Shown piece after piece: positions 63,000-64,000 of a stretch of DNA of 64,000 nt. The first letter of the stretch is position 1; each line of letters starts with the position of its first letter. Where the stretch lies: assembly GCA_947630375.1 (NCBI GenBank), contig CANRHH010000003.1, positions 1 to 64,000 of the forward strand, given 5' to 3'. The notes below the pieces were generated by a model, which ran no database searches, was not told where the DNA came from, and saw nothing but the letters and a program-made list of their open reading frames with translations. Source of the DNA: an uncultured Oscillospiraceae bacterium. Its GTDB lineage: Bacteria; Bacillota; Clostridia; Oscillospirales; Oscillospiraceae. The position numbers and the translations under genes are program-made.

Positions 63000-63848
63000 A
63001 TGCGTCGAAAACGGCTGACAGAGCGCTTTCCCCGGCTGCTGCCCCTGCGGCGGCGGCAGAGGCGCTTATGCTTTTATCTGAAAATGGCCCTGGACCGAAA
63101 CCGCTACGCCCGGCGGCGGCAGGCGGAGCGCCTGCCCTGCCTGCTCTTTGAGAGCCGCTGCCCCATGGTGAACCGGGCCACGGGCTTTGCCCTGCGCTAT
63201 CAGGAGAACAAGGTGTTCAATCTGCGCCTGGCGGCCAGGCGGCTGGACGGGCTGCTCATCGGCCCCGGGGAGACCTTCTCCTTCTGGCAGGCCCTCCGGG
63301 GCGCGGACCGGGAGACCCCCTACCGGGAGGGCCTGGCGGAGGTCAACGGCCGGCTGGTGACCGAGTACGGCGGCGGGCTGTGTATGCTCTCCAACCTGCT
63401 GTTCTGGGTGCTGCTGCACACGGAACTGACGGTGCTAGAGCGGCACGGGCACCGGGAGAAGGATTTCCCGGAGCCGGAGAGCGACGCGGTCCGGGGCGTG
63501 GACGCGGCGGTGGCGGAGGGCTGGCTGGATCTGAAATGCACGAACAACACGGCCAAGGTCTACCAGCTGGCCGTCGCCTTTGAGGGCGGGGACATCGTGG
63601 GCCGCGTCTATGGGGCCCGCCCGGCGGCCCCCTGCCGGGTGTATAACGGCGCCGTCCGCTATGTCCGGGAGCAGGGCACCGTCTATGAGGAGGCGGAGGT
63701 CCGGCGGCGGCAGGGCGGCCGGGAAGAATTTCTGTACCGCAACCGCTGCCGCATCGGATATCCGCTGCCGGAGACGGCCGAGATCGAGGAGGGGAAGAAC
63801 GATGAAAAACGTACTGGTGCTGTTCGGCGGCTGCTCGCCGGAGCATGA
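63000..63848 (+). CDS. vanW: VanW-family protein
   Basis: A 282-residue protein after [35 protein letters not shown], quoted as [19 protein letters not shown], and [11 protein letters not shown] plus [16 protein letters not shown] are the VanW-type signatures. VanW occurs in vanB and vanG operons and its function is not established. There is no signal peptide; the N-terminus is strongly basic. Its end overlaps the ligase gene by 47 bases, an unusually long overlap. Confidence 0.85.
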   Translation: MRRKRLTERFPRLLPLRRRQRRLCFYLKMALDRNRYARRRQAERLPCLLFESRCPMVNRATGFALRYQENKVFNLRLAARRLDGLLIGPGETFSFWQALRGADRETPYREGLAEVNGRLVTEYGGGLCMLSNLLFWVLLHTELTVLERHGHREKDFPEPESDAVRGVDAAVAEGWLDLKCTNNTAKVYQLAVAFEGGDIVGRVYGARPAAPCRVYNGAVRYVREQGTVYEEAEVRRRQGGREEFLYRNRCRIGYPLPETAEIEEGKNDEKRTGAVRRLLAGA

Positions 63849-64000
63849 GGTCTCACTCCGGTCCGCCCAGAGCGTGCTGGAGCACATGGACCGGGAGAAA
63901 TTCCGGCCCCTGCCGGTGGGCATCACCCGGCAGGGCCGCTGGCTCCGCTATGAGGGGCCCTGCGGGGCCATCGGCCCGGACCACTGGGAGCGGACCGGCC
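63802..64000 (+). CDS. vanG: D-alanine ligase of VanG type, 5' part cut by the window end
   Basis: The ATG follows GAGGAGGGGAAG inside the end of vanW. The first 66 codons read [19 protein letters not shown], then [24 protein letters not shown] (quoted as [17 protein letters not shown]). GG-S-EHEVS is the start of D-Ala-D-X ligases, and PVGITR-G-W fits the D-Ala-D-Ser VanG branch. The residues that decide substrate lie beyond the window. With vanR, vanS and vanW it forms a VanG-type cluster. Confidence 0.78.
   Translation, partial: MKNVLVLFGGCSPEHEVSLRSAQSVLEHMDREKFRPLPVGITRQGRWLRYEGPCGAIGPDHWERTG

Noticed and set aside
1..64000. tRNA or rRNA genes
   Set aside because: No cloverleaf T-loop motif or rRNA segment was recognised on either strand by eye; a dedicated scan was not possible.

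Overview
The window looks like the chromosome of a GC-rich gut clostridium, most likely an Oscillospiraceae/Flavonifractor-type lineage. It carries sporulation sigma factor G, a Firmicutes L10 leader, a chromosomal VanG-type cluster, and typical gut mobilome genes on a GC-rich backbone. Species cannot be named from the sequence.

Layout. (1) 1-2092: end of a small mobile element with a serine recombinase and a probable type III toxin-antitoxin locus, joined to a truncated IS1182-type transposase. (2) 2600-13400: backbone genes prfB, an AlkZ-related gene, prs, pth, the glycogen genes glgC-glgD-glgP, a PfkB kinase, and rplJ-rplL read in the opposite direction. (3) 13499-36953: sigG, split after codon 94 by a 22.7-kb integrative mobilizable element (13783-36460). 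A 6-bp core CGTTCC is shared by both junctions. Joining the two halves at this core restores a 258-residue sigma-G in frame. The element carries a large serine recombinase at its right end, MobC/MobP mobilization genes, a RepA-like ATPase and a large cargo: an AlbA_2 ATPase-like gene flanked by arrays of short repeats, a restriction-modification operon with a Ser/Thr kinase, and a long Avs-like nuclease-STAND ATPase gene. It has no conjugation machinery of its own in this window. (4) 36991-50850: one long minus-strand operon, argG-argH-argC-argJ-argB-argD-argF-carA-carB, in which carB is fused in frame to a complete dapF, followed by an aldolase. One consensus promoter with ArgR-like boxes precedes argG. 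(5) 50905-55961: an XRE membrane regulator, a PadR-DUF4097 pair, plsC and fabG. (6) 55988-60945: an AT-richer dlt-like acylation operon lying between two copies of the same terminator hairpin. (7) 61048-64000: vanR-vanS-vanW-vanG, the last cut by the window end.

How the parts work together. The arg/car/dapF operon makes arginine, carbamoyl phosphate and meso-diaminopimelate. The glg genes store and mobilise glycogen. The dlt-like and van clusters modify the envelope and answer cell-wall stress. The element in sigG is a mobile defence island. Its position means that forespore development after sigma-F should fail unless it leaves, which makes the relation between excision and sporulation the main open question here.
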